Below, one piece after another: positions 34,838 through 44,455 of a DNA stretch of 64,000 bases (position 1 is the first letter of the stretch; each line of letters opens with the position of its first letter). Made by a program: the position numbers and the translations under genes. The notes under the pieces are model-generated. The model was not told where the DNA came from, made no database searches, and saw only the letters and a program-made list of their open reading frames with translations. The stretch comes from DASYKS01 sp031404815 (GTDB lineage Bacteria; Acidobacteriota; Thermoanaerobaculia; Multivoradales; UBA5704), in assembly GCA_031404815.1 (NCBI GenBank), contig JANNIH010000019.1, forward strand, positions 62,001 to 126,000, in the 5' to 3' direction.

Positions 34838-36826
34838 ATGCCCGGACCGCCTGACTCCTTCCTCCGTCGGCTGCTCTTGCGCCTTCGGCCTCGCCTGCTC
34901 GCCCGGGTGCTGCTCGCGCTCGGAGCGGTCGGCCTTTTGCCGCTCGCGATCGTCTCGGTGGGGCTCGCCGACCTGAACCGCGGCGCGATCGAAGAGCAGG
35001 TGCTGCGCACCCACGCGCTCGCCGCCAATACCGCCGCGGAGCGGGTCGCCTCGTTCCTCGCGGTCCGCCGTTCGCTCGCCGAGGGGATGGCCGGCAATCC
35101 CCTGCTCGCCGATCCGTCCTCTCTTGCGGCGCAGGAGCTGCTGCGCCAGAACCTCGGGGCGTGGGCCGATCTCGGGGTGATCGCGATCGCGATCGTCGAT
35201 GGCCAGGGGCGCGAAGGATTGCGGGCGCAGATCAAAGGCGCCGACCAGGGAAGAATCGATCGCGCCCTCGCGGCGAGCGGGAGCGGGCGAGGGAGCGTCG
35301 GCCGGGGTAGAGAGCCGATCCCCGTGATGAGCCCGAGCGGTGCTCCTCTCGTGGTGCTCAGGGCGCCGCTTGCGAGAGCGGAGGAGGGCGAAACGCGCGA
35401 TCTCGGCGCCGTCGCCCTGGTCTGCGATGGCGAGGCGCTGGTCGAGATCGCGCAGCCGAACGAGATCGGCGACGAGGCCGATCTATTGCTCGTCGGTCAC
35501 GATCGTCGGCTGATCGTCGCGGCGCGCACTCCGCTCTCGGCGTTTCCGGAAGAGCTGGTGAAAAGCGCCCTGTCCGGCAAGCTCGGCGGCGCCGGCCGCT
35601 TCCGCGGCGCTACGGGCGAGACGATCCTGGGCGCTTTCGCTCCGGTGCCCCGGTCGAGCTGGTCGATTCTGTCGCGGCAGCCGGCCCGGGTCGCCGACGC
35701 CGTGGCGATCCGCCTGCGCCGCCGCGCCCTGCTCGCGATCGGAGCCGCGCTCGCCTTGATCGCCGCACTCGGCGCTCTGGCCTGGTGGACGGTGATCAAG
35801 CCGTTGAAAGATCTGGTTCGGGCGCAGCGTCGCCTGGCCCGCGGGGGAGCGCAAGGAGGCGGCGACGAGATCGCCGATCTGCGCGATGCGTTCTCGCTGC
35901 TCGAACGGAGCGTCTCGGATCGGGAAGCACTCGCCCAGATCTTCCTCGGCCGCTATCAGGTGATCGAGCTGCTCGGCTCGGGCGCGATGGGCTCGGTGTT
36001 CCGCGGTTGGGATCCCAAGCTGGAGCGCACCGTGGCGCTCAAGACCGTGCGTTTGGGCGAGCTGCCGAACTCGGAATCGCGCGCGAGCCAGCTGCGCAAC
36101 CTGCGGCGCGAGGCGATCACGGTCGCGCGCTTGAATCATCCGAACATCGTCGCCGTCTACGATGTCGAGGATGCGGTAGAGGCGGCGTTCATCGCCATGG
36201 AACTGGTCGACGGTGCGAGCCTCGAAAGTCTGTTCTGGAGCCGCGGCAAGATGACCGCGGAGGAGGTCATACCGCTCGGAGCGGCGATCGCTCGCGGCCT
36301 TGCAGCGGCGCACGAGCGGGAAATTCTGCACCGCGACATCAAGCCGGCGAACCTACTGCTCGGCCGCGACGGCGCGATCAAGATCACCGATTTCGGCATC
36401 TCCGAGCTCGCCTCGATCTCCGAGAAAGGGGGTGCCGCGATCTTCGGCACGCCTGGTTACATTCCACCCGAAACGTTGCGCGGCGAGGGGTACGGGCTAC
36501 AAGGGGACCTGTTCGCGCTCGGCGTGGTGCTCTACCACGCCCTGGTGGGCAAACGCCCGTTTGTCGGAGGCACCGTCCGCGATGTCGTGCGGGCGACCCT
36601 GACCGACAAGGCGATTCCACCGAGCCAGAGCGTCCCCGGGTTGCCGCCCATGCTCGATCAGCTGGTGCTCGCCCTCCTGGCCTCCGAGCCGGAAGATAGA
36701 CCCGCGAACGCCGCCGAGGTAGCCGCGACGCTCGAGGGTATGGCCACGGAGATGCGGCTTCGCTGGCGGTGGCGGCCCGAATACGAGCCGATGACGACCG
36801 AACAGATCGCGCGGATCGCGGCTTGA
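34838..36826 (+). CDS. membrane Ser/Thr protein kinase with periplasmic sensor
   Basis: A 662-residue Hanks-type kinase with an unusual N-terminal sensor: transmembrane helix about 20-42, a periplasmic Cache-like domain (50-290, two beta modules with PVMSPSGAPLVVLRAPL), second helix (about 300-322, LLAIGAALALIAALGALAWW), a HAMP-like linker, then the kinase domain (about 372-640). ATP-binding loop LGSGAMGSVFRG, Lys402 in VALKTV, catalytic Asp500 in HRDIKPANLL, DFG at DFGIS and GTPGYIPPE. The histidine-kinase-like sensor in front of a Ser/Thr kinase suggests direct transduction of an external signal. ATG 34838 preferred; 34793 is in frame but gives a Pro/Ser-rich start. Confidence 0.9.
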   Translation: MPGPPDSFLRRLLLRLRPRLLARVLLALGAVGLLPLAIVSVGLADLNRGAIEEQVLRTHALAANTAAERVASFLAVRRSLAEGMAGNPLLADPSSLAAQELLRQNLGAWADLGVIAIAIVDGQGREGLRAQIKGADQGRIDRALAASGSGRGSVGRGREPIPVMSPSGAPLVVLRAPLARAEEGETRDLGAVALVCDGEALVEIAQPNEIGDEADLLLVGHDRRLIVAARTPLSAFPEELVKSALSGKLGGAGRFRGATGETILGAFAPVPRSSWSILSRQPARVADAVAIRLRRRALLAIGAALALIAALGALAWWTVIKPLKDLVRAQRRLARGGAQGGGDEIADLRDAFSLLERSVSDREALAQIFLGRYQVIELLGSGAMGSVFRGWDPKLERTVALKTVRLGELPNSESRASQLRNLRREAITVARLNHPNIVAVYDVEDAVEAAFIAMELVDGASLESLFWSRGKMTAEEVIPLGAAIARGLAAAHEREILHRDIKPANLLLGRDGAIKITDFGISELASISEKGGAAIFGTPGYIPPETLRGEGYGLQGDLFALGVVLYHALVGKRPFVGGTVRDVVRATLTDKAIPPSQSVPGLPPMLDQLVLALLASEPEDRPANAAEVAATLEGMATEMRLRWRWRPEYEPMTTEQIARIAA

Positions 36827-36854
36827 TCGCCGGTCGAACGACGCCGGGAGCTGG

Positions 36855-36907
36855 CTTCGACTTCGCCTGAGCCGGCAGGTTGACCCGAGCCCTGAGCGAA
36901 GTCGAAG
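36855..36907. terminator. inverted repeat between convergent kinase and LysM genes
   Basis: CTTCGACTTCGC (36855-36866) and GCGAAGTCGAAG (36896-36907) pair perfectly over 12 bases, in the 92-bp gap between two convergent genes. The right arm belongs to a CTTCGACTTCGCTCAGGG sequence that I recognise as a widespread intergenic repeat in many GC-rich genomes. Plausible bidirectional terminator. Confidence 0.55.
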
Positions 36908-36918
36908 GGCGGAGCGGA

Positions 36919-38742
36919 TCAGCGCCGCACGATCTTCCAGGTCCGGACGGACGAGTTGCCCACCAGATCCCGCGCCTCGACCTCCAGCAGGGCGACCGCG
37001 TTCGAATCGGCCGGTGCCACTTTGGTCCGGTAGATCAGTTTCGCGATCCCGCTGCCCAGATCCTCGCCGGTGATCCAAAGCAGCTGATCGTCGTTGGCGG
37101 CCGCGCCGTCGTCTCCCACGAGCTGCCAGCCCTGGCCGGCAAAGAAGGCCTGCGGATGGTTCGCCGAGGCCGTGCTCTCGGACCAGATGCCGTCGCTTGG
37201 GGTAGCCCGATCACCCCACGACATAGGGAGCCAACGCCGGCCGTCGGCCGACCAGACGAGCGCCCCGCCGCGCTCCGGCTTCCAGGCGCGCGGCGCCCGC
37301 CGACGATCCTCGTCGGGCTCGCCGCGGTTGTCGTAAATTTTGCTATCCACCGACTGAATGCGCAGCGTTGGGGCGAGGGCGTCGAGGGTGAAGGCGAACG
37401 GACCGACCGAGGTCGATTGCCCGCAGGCGTCGGTGATTACCACGTCGGCGGTCCGGGCGCCCGGAGAGGGCGCGCTCCAGGCCGCCTCGCTCACCTCCTG
37501 GCCGTCGAGACGATAGATCCGTTGGGCGACTCCGCAGGAGGTGCGCTCGTCTTGGATTTCGACCTTCGTGGCGCCGCTGCCGAACAGGACTTCGGCGACT
37601 CCGACCTGTGCACCGACCAACCCGATGCGCGCAGACGGCGGCGGCCCGGCCGCCACCGCTGGAGTGACCTCGACGCGCGACGGCGCGCTCGGGTAACCGT
37701 CCAAGCCCGAGGCGCTGCGCGCGGTGACCCGCCAGAGGAGCGAACCGATCGGCAACGCGGTGGACGGCCGCCACGAGGCGACTTGCACTCCGGTCGCGCG
37801 ATCGATCATCTCGCCGCACGCCTCGTCGCGGCAGACCTCGACGACGTACGAGGCCGCTCCTGCGACCTCATTCCACTCGAGTTTTGCCCGATTGACCGGT
37901 ACCCTGGCATCGACCTTCGGGGCGGTGAGGCTCGGGGCCGCGAGCAGTTTCTCCGCCGGTCCTGGCGCCGCGCCCTCTTCGACCGAAGTGCCCATCCCTT
38001 CGGCGACCGCGACCTTTGCGCCGGCCGATGCGACCTCCCCCTGACCGCCGTAGATCATGACTTTGGCGGCCCGATTCTCGGCTTTCCGTGCCCGGGTCTG
38101 GGAGAGCCCGGCGGCGTTCGGCCGCGCTTTTGCGCTGGTGCCGCCGATCAGGATTTCGACCTCAGAGGCGCGCGAAGCCGACGCTACGCCGCGCGATTCG
38201 AACTCCGCCTGCCCTTCGATGATCTCGACCGCCTTCCTATCGACGCCGGAGAGCGCTCCGCCCGCCCGGTGGAGGAAAACGATCGAGTCTTCGGTCAGGC
38301 CGAGCCGCGTGCCATCGGTGAATCGGAGCTCGGCCGAGGACTTCGGATAGGTGCGCATCCCGTCCTTCTCGACCAACAGGTCGTCGATCTGCGCCTCGCC
38401 CCAGGGAATCGGCGCCGGGCGCTCGTCGACCCGCCGCGATAGCCGAGAAACCCGGGCGGCGGGCTCGGCCTGGGCGCCCGAAACCGCGATGCGAAGGCGC
38501 TGGCCCGGTTCGATTCGATCCGGGTCGGCGAGACTCTCGTTCAGCTGGGCGAGCACGTACCAATAGCGGGAGTTGCCCAGATAACGTTGGGCCAAATTGT
38601 GCAGGGTCTCGCCGGGCCGGACCACATGCCAACCCTTGATCGAGCCGGCGAGTAGATCCGCCTGTCCGGCGGCGTACGAAGGTCCGACCAGGGTGAACGA
38701 GGCAACGATCAGCCCTCGAACCACGGCGCGTTCCAGTCTCAT
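36919..38742 (-). CDS. exported LysM-FecR protein
   Basis: A 607-residue exported protein: signal peptide (about 1-26), LysM domain (about 37-85, WHVVRPGETLHNLAQRYLG), then a FecR-like beta domain (about 110-230, SSAELRFTDGTRLGLTEDSIVFLHRAG). A fibronectin-like region (about 285-370, WNEVAGAASYVVEVCRDEAC ... LLWRVTARSASG) follows, and a C-terminal beta region with a WSADGRRWLPMSWG stretch. Start at 38742 has GAGGG seven bases upstream; in-frame ATG 38760 and GTG 38775 are alternatives. LysM suggests peptidoglycan attachment; FecR domains of this kind occur in exported proteins of large cell-surface systems. No partner gene is adjacent. Confidence 0.82.
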   Translation of the reverse strand: MRLERAVVRGLIVASFTLVGPSYAAGQADLLAGSIKGWHVVRPGETLHNLAQRYLGNSRYWYVLAQLNESLADPDRIEPGQRLRIAVSGAQAEPAARVSRLSRRVDERPAPIPWGEAQIDDLLVEKDGMRTYPKSSAELRFTDGTRLGLTEDSIVFLHRAGGALSGVDRKAVEIIEGQAEFESRGVASASRASEVEILIGGTSAKARPNAAGLSQTRARKAENRAAKVMIYGGQGEVASAGAKVAVAEGMGTSVEEGAAPGPAEKLLAAPSLTAPKVDARVPVNRAKLEWNEVAGAASYVVEVCRDEACGEMIDRATGVQVASWRPSTALPIGSLLWRVTARSASGLDGYPSAPSRVEVTPAVAAGPPPSARIGLVGAQVGVAEVLFGSGATKVEIQDERTSCGVAQRIYRLDGQEVSEAAWSAPSPGARTADVVITDACGQSTSVGPFAFTLDALAPTLRIQSVDSKIYDNRGEPDEDRRRAPRAWKPERGGALVWSADGRRWLPMSWGDRATPSDGIWSESTASANHPQAFFAGQGWQLVGDDGAAANDDQLLWITGEDLGSGIAKLIYRTKVAPADSNAVALLEVEARDLVGNSSVRTWKIVRR

Positions 38743-38924
38743 ATCGCGTCCCTCCGTCATTGGAGATGATTTCACTTCGCAAAAATTCCGCGGATTGTCT
38801 GTGTGGGCAAGAGTTTACCTCGCATCCTCCTCGTTGCAATGCGTGAAACGTGCCAGCATGATCTGAAGAGCGCGGCCGGTAAACGGAACGGGTGGACCGG
38901 CCGCCGCTGGGTTAGGATCATCAG

Positions 38925-40793
<1,869 letters not shown>

Positions 40794-40803
40794 GGGGGGG
40801 CGA

Positions 40804-41211
40804 TCAAGCGGGCGCGAAGACGGTGAGCCCGGCATCCCTTGCAGCGTCGGTCAAGCGGCGGTCATAGACAACCATTCCTGCAATCTCAGCACCGAACGCC
40901 AGGGCGGTCGCGAGCTGAATGGCGTCGAGCGTGCGGAGTGGCGGAGGGTCGAGTTCGGCCGCCGCACTGACAAGGTCAATCGATAGCTCCACGCGTTCGA
41001 TGCCTGCCAGAACCCGGACAGCCCTTGCCTGGGCGGCGCGATATTCCTTAGGTAGCCGACGGACCGCGCGGTGGACCTCGACGACAGACAGTAGACTCGA
41101 AGCCAGGCGCGAGTAGCCTTGCACGAAGTCGAACAATGCATCGCTCTCGGCCTCGCGCACGACAAGCTTCACGAGCGCGGAGGAATCGAGATAGAGGATG
41201 GTTTGCGGCAT
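40804..41211 (-). CDS. vapC: VapC-family PIN-domain ribonuclease toxin
   Basis: A 135-residue PIN protein: YLDSSALVKLVVREAESD (first Asp of the catalytic set), SLLSVVEVHRAV (Glu), RTLDAIQLATAL (Asp) and MVVYDRRLTDAARDAGL (Asp). All four acidic positions are present. Three bases separate it from the upstream gene, whose C-terminus resembles an antitoxin. VapC toxins cut tRNA or rRNA. Confidence 0.9.
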   Translation of the reverse strand: MPQTILYLDSSALVKLVVREAESDALFDFVQGYSRLASSLLSVVEVHRAVRRLPKEYRAAQARAVRVLAGIERVELSIDLVSAAAELDPPPLRTLDAIQLATALAFGAEIAGMVVYDRRLTDAARDAGLTVFAPA

Positions 41212-41214
41212 CCG

Positions 41215-41715
41215 CTATAGGCGCTCTTCGCGCTGTTCCTCGAGCAGTTGGCTCAGGGATACCCCCTCGACCTTGAGGGTCGGTGGGCCAAGGCTCGAGA
41301 GGTCACCTTGGGCGGGAATCAGCCGAGGCCTGCCTGGCCGAGCCAAGGCTTCGGTCGTCCTGAAAATCCGCCGTCGAGAACGTTGCATCGGCGCGGCATC
41401 ATGAAGGCGGAGGTCGTACGATTCAGAATCTTCGCCTTTTGCCCAGGTGGTGAACGTGGAACCGAGTTCACGCTCAAGGTTCCTACGGACCGATCTATCG
41501 ATCCACACCCGAAGAACCGGGATGATCGATACCGCCACGAGAATCGAGGTCGCCAAGGTAACGAGCAGAGGGTTGACGAGACCTGACGCGCCCGACGAGC
41601 TTGCCAAGAGTCGTACGAGTAGGACGAGATTAACCAGCGACAGGCACCAGGGCAGCCAAACGCCCCACCGACTTTCAGAGAGGAGAGGAGGGCGGTATTC
41701 GGAGCCGGTCTTCAT
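41215..41715 (-). CDS. chimeric membrane protein with VapB/Phd-like tail
   Basis: A 166-residue protein in two parts. Residues 1-75 are a membrane hairpin (WGVWLPWCLSLVNLVLLVRLL and NPLLVTLATSILVAVSIIPVL). The last 45 residues (ARPGRPRLIPAQGDLSSLG ... VSLSQLLEEQREERL) resemble the C-terminal, toxin-wrapping arm of VapB/Phd antitoxins, which typically read RGRPVARLIP then a final leucine-rich EEREERL. The DNA-binding N-terminus of the antitoxin is absent. It directly precedes vapC. It may be a fusion generated by deletion, possibly still able to neutralise VapC. The function of the membrane part is unknown. Confidence 0.6.
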   Translation of the reverse strand: MKTGSEYRPPLLSESRWGVWLPWCLSLVNLVLLVRLLASSSGASGLVNPLLVTLATSILVAVSIIPVLRVWIDRSVRRNLERELGSTFTTWAKGEDSESYDLRLHDAAPMQRSRRRIFRTTEALARPGRPRLIPAQGDLSSLGPPTLKVEGVSLSQLLEEQREERL

Positions 41716-42049
41716 GATTGCAATCCTTGGCGGTCATGCGCGGTCAGTGCGGCGAACAAGCCATTCATATCCTACACCTGGAGGGCAGTGGCGCGCGCCG
41801 CGCTCTCGGTTCGCCAACCCGCTCCCCGCAAATGGAGACTTGCCGGGCGCGCCTGCTCGTGCGGATGGCGAGGCAAAGGAGGCCGGCGCAATTTTCGCAT
41901 TACTCCCTGGCAAGCCGCCTTTTTGGCGCTCCAACCCACCCGGCCGGGGAGTTGGTCCGAAGAGCTACAGAGCGGACTTCCAGCTGGGCTTGCCAAGGAC
42001 CTCCAAACCGAGGATCATCGCTTGGAACCAACGGTCGAATAGAGTCCCG
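41716..42049. other. 334-bp gap without recognisable gene
   Basis: Short frames are open here on both strands but none has a ribosome binding site or recognisable content. It presumably holds the divergent promoters for the antitoxin-tailed membrane gene and the DUF2238 gene; I cannot point to clear boxes. Confidence 0.5.
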
Positions 42050-42727
42050 ATGAGCGCCAGAGATTCCAGATCCCAAGCCCCTTTCGCGATCGAGCCGTCG
42101 AGCGGTCGTTATCTTGTGACCCTCGCCGGGTTGTTTGCCGCGCTCTGGGTGGTTCTGGCCATCCGGCCGCTCAACCGTTACGACTGGGCGCTCGAAAACG
42201 CTCTCGTGGTCGCCTCCGTGCTGTTCGTCGCCTGGACCTGGCGGCGCGCGCGGCTGTCGAAGACCGCCTACACGCTGATCTTTGTTTTTCTCTGCGTGCA
42301 CGAGGTCGGCGCCCACTACACCTACTCCGAAGTGCCGTACGACGCTTGGTTCCAAGCGGCGACCGGCTCGACCTTTAACTCTCTGGTCGGCTGGCAACGC
42401 AATAACTTCGACCGGGTGATTCACTTCTCGTATGGCCTGCTGCTCGCTCTGCCGATTCGCGAGCTGGTGGTGCCTCTCTCCGGGGTGCGCGGCTTCTGGA
42501 GCTACCTCCTGCCGCTCGACCTCACCATGTCGTCCTCGGCCCTCTACGAGTTGATCGAATGGGGCGCCGCCGAAGCCTTCGGCGGCGACCTGGGCGCCGC
42601 CTACCTCGGCACCCAAGGCGACGTTTGGGATGCCCACAAAGACATGGCTCTTGCGAGCACCGGAGCTCTGGTCGCGATTCTCTTCGCGGTCTGGCTGGAT
42701 CGGCGCGGGCGGGGAGTGAGGAGATAG
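42050..42727 (+). CDS. DUF2238 (YjdF-like) integral membrane protein
   Basis: A 225-residue protein with six hydrophobic spans. Conserved DUF2238 features: HEVGAHYTYSEVPYD in the third span region, DRVIHFSYGLLLALPIREL, and YELIEWGAAEAFGGDLGAAYLGTQGDVWDAHKDM near the end. Charged residues inside membrane segments (His, Asp, Glu) are characteristic of the family, whose function is unknown. ATG 42050 gives the normal length. Stand-alone. Confidence 0.85.
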   Translation: MSARDSRSQAPFAIEPSSGRYLVTLAGLFAALWVVLAIRPLNRYDWALENALVVASVLFVAWTWRRARLSKTAYTLIFVFLCVHEVGAHYTYSEVPYDAWFQAATGSTFNSLVGWQRNNFDRVIHFSYGLLLALPIRELVVPLSGVRGFWSYLLPLDLTMSSSALYELIEWGAAEAFGGDLGAAYLGTQGDVWDAHKDMALASTGALVAILFAVWLDRRGRGVRR

Positions 42728-42947
42728 CCGCTGATCGATCCGATCGATCCGATATCCCCGCCGAGCCCTTTGCAGTTCGATCGCGCTGAAATGCAGGAGA
42801 CTCCAACGGAGCGGCAGACGCCCAGCTGCGCCTTTTGTCGAGCAGCCGCACCAGAGGACGAAAGAGTGGGCGGGTGCGCGAAACGCCGGAGTGCGGCTAC
42901 ACTTTCGCCGCTTTCGTGGCGCCAGAGAGAAAAGGGGAGACGTCGCA

Positions 42948-43994
42948 ATGGCGATTCGTCTACTGCAGGTGGGGTTGGGGCCGATCGGTGCGTCGATTGC
43001 GCGGCAGGTGGGGGAGCGGGCGGGGTTCGAGCTGGCGGGCGGGGTCGATCTCGATCCGGGAAAAGTCGGCCGCGATCTCGGGGATCTTTGTGGGTTGGGG
43101 CGGGAGATCGGGATCGCCGTTTCGGGCGACCTTTCGGCGGCTCTTGCAGAACTGAAACCGGACATCGCGGTCGTCTCGACCAGCTCGGCGCTCGAGAAGG
43201 TGACGGCGACGATTGAAGCGTGCCTCGCGGCCGGGGTCGCGGTCGTCTCGACCACGGAGGAGCTTTCGTTCCCCTGGCGCGAGCGGCCGGAGCTGGCCCG
43301 CCGGATCGACGCTGCGGCGCAGGCGGCGGGGCGCGCGGTGCTCGGCACGGGGGTCAATCCCGGGTTCGCGATGGATGCGCTGCCGCTCGCGCTCTCCGCG
43401 GTCTGCGAGCGGGTCGATGGGGTGATCGTCCGGCGCATTCAGGACGCCGCGAAGCGGCGGCTGCCATTCCAACAGAAGATCGGCGCAGGGCTCCTCGTCG
43501 AAGAGTTCCGGGCGAAGGTCGCGGCCGGCGGCGTTCGCCACGTCGGGCTCGCCGAGTCGATCGGCATGCTCGCGAGCGCGTTCGGCTGGACTCTCGATTC
43601 GATCACCGACGAGATCTGGCCGAAAGTCGCGGCCGAGCGGGTCGCTTCGGCGGAGATCGACGTAGCGCCGGGCGCTTGCAGCGGCGTCGTTCAGCTCGGT
43701 CTCGGGGTGGAGCGGGGGGTCGTCCGGGTCCGGCTCGAATTCGAGGCCTACTTGGGGGCGCCGGAGAGCTACGACGAGGTCGAGATCGCCGGTTCGCCCG
43801 CGCTCAAGTCTCGGATCGTCGGCGGCATTCCAGGCGATCTCGCGACCGCTTCGATCGTGGTCAACGCGATTCCGCGGGTCTTGAGCTCGGCTCCGGGATT
43901 GATCACGATGCGCGATCTACCGCCCGCGCATTGGTGGCCGGGGGTTACGGCGCCTCTGCCCGCCGCGGCCGCTGTTTGGCCGAGATCGACTTGA
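42948..43994 (+). CDS. DapB-like dehydrogenase (diaminopentanoate dehydrogenase family)
   Basis: A 348-residue NAD(P)-dependent dehydrogenase. The Rossmann start MAIRLLQVGLGPIGASIARQV is followed by DLDPGKVGRDLGDLCG, VVSTSSALEKV and the family block LGTGVNPGFAMDALPLALSA, all typical of the dihydrodipicolinate-reductase-like group that includes 2,4-diaminopentanoate dehydrogenase (ornithine fermentation). Other ornithine-degradation genes are absent here, so the substrate is open. Ribosome binding site AGGGGAGA upstream fixes the start. The 3' end overlaps the convergent DUF1801 gene by 50 bases. Confidence 0.8.
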   Translation: MAIRLLQVGLGPIGASIARQVGERAGFELAGGVDLDPGKVGRDLGDLCGLGREIGIAVSGDLSAALAELKPDIAVVSTSSALEKVTATIEACLAAGVAVVSTTEELSFPWRERPELARRIDAAAQAAGRAVLGTGVNPGFAMDALPLALSAVCERVDGVIVRRIQDAAKRRLPFQQKIGAGLLVEEFRAKVAAGGVRHVGLAESIGMLASAFGWTLDSITDEIWPKVAAERVASAEIDVAPGACSGVVQLGLGVERGVVRVRLEFEAYLGAPESYDEVEIAGSPALKSRIVGGIPGDLATASIVVNAIPRVLSSAPGLITMRDLPPAHWWPGVTAPLPAAAAVWPRST

Positions 43995-44418
43995 TGATCA
44001 AGAGGTAGGGCTGCTCCGGATCGAGCGGCTTCTTGGCGTGCGCCAAGGCGGTGGCCATCAGATCTCGAATCTCCGGGCGGTCCAGGTCCTCGGCCTCTTC
44101 GAGCACGATGTGGCGGGCGACCGCGCCGCTGCCGGCGAGCAGCTTCTGCGGATCGGGGAGTCCCGCCGCCTGCGGGAAAAACAGGCTGATCCAGCGGGGA
44201 TAGAGCGCGATCGAGAAGATCGCGTCACCCGCCTGATCGGTCGGGCCGAAGCCGATCGCCAGGGCGCTGTAGTTGTCGTAGACCAGCTCGACCGCGCCGG
44301 GCAGGCGGGCGCGCATGCGGGCCAGGATGTCGTGGGCACGCTCCGCGATTTCGGGACTGAACCTGGCGATGAAACCGGCCAGCTGTTCGGCTTCCACGAC
44401 GACGGTTCGATCGGTCAT
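43945..44418 (-). CDS. DUF1801-like protein
   Basis: A 157-residue cytoplasmic protein with the DUF1801 (YdhG-like) pattern: AHDILARMRARLPGAVELVYDNYSALAIGFG, then FSIALYPRWISLFFPQAAGLPDP, and VARHIVLEEAEDLDRPEIRDLM. Family function is unknown, although related folds bind metals or act as small chaperones. ATG 44418 is chosen for its AGGAAAG site and because upstream in-frame codons look non-coding. It converges on the dehydrogenase gene with a 50-base overlap. Confidence 0.75.
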   Translation of the reverse strand: MTDRTVVVEAEQLAGFIARFSPEIAERAHDILARMRARLPGAVELVYDNYSALAIGFGPTDQAGDAIFSIALYPRWISLFFPQAAGLPDPQKLLAGSGAVARHIVLEEAEDLDRPEIRDLMATALAHAKKPLDPEQPYLLIIKSISAKQRPRRAEAP

Positions 44419-44455
44419 CAGGGTCTTTCCTCTCGGGCACATTCTAGACCGTGTG

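Noticed and set aside
38776..38924. TPP riboswitch upstream of thiC
   Set aside because: The gap is 149 bases and lacks the CTGAGA and the ACCTGA...GATAATGCCAGCG consensus parts.
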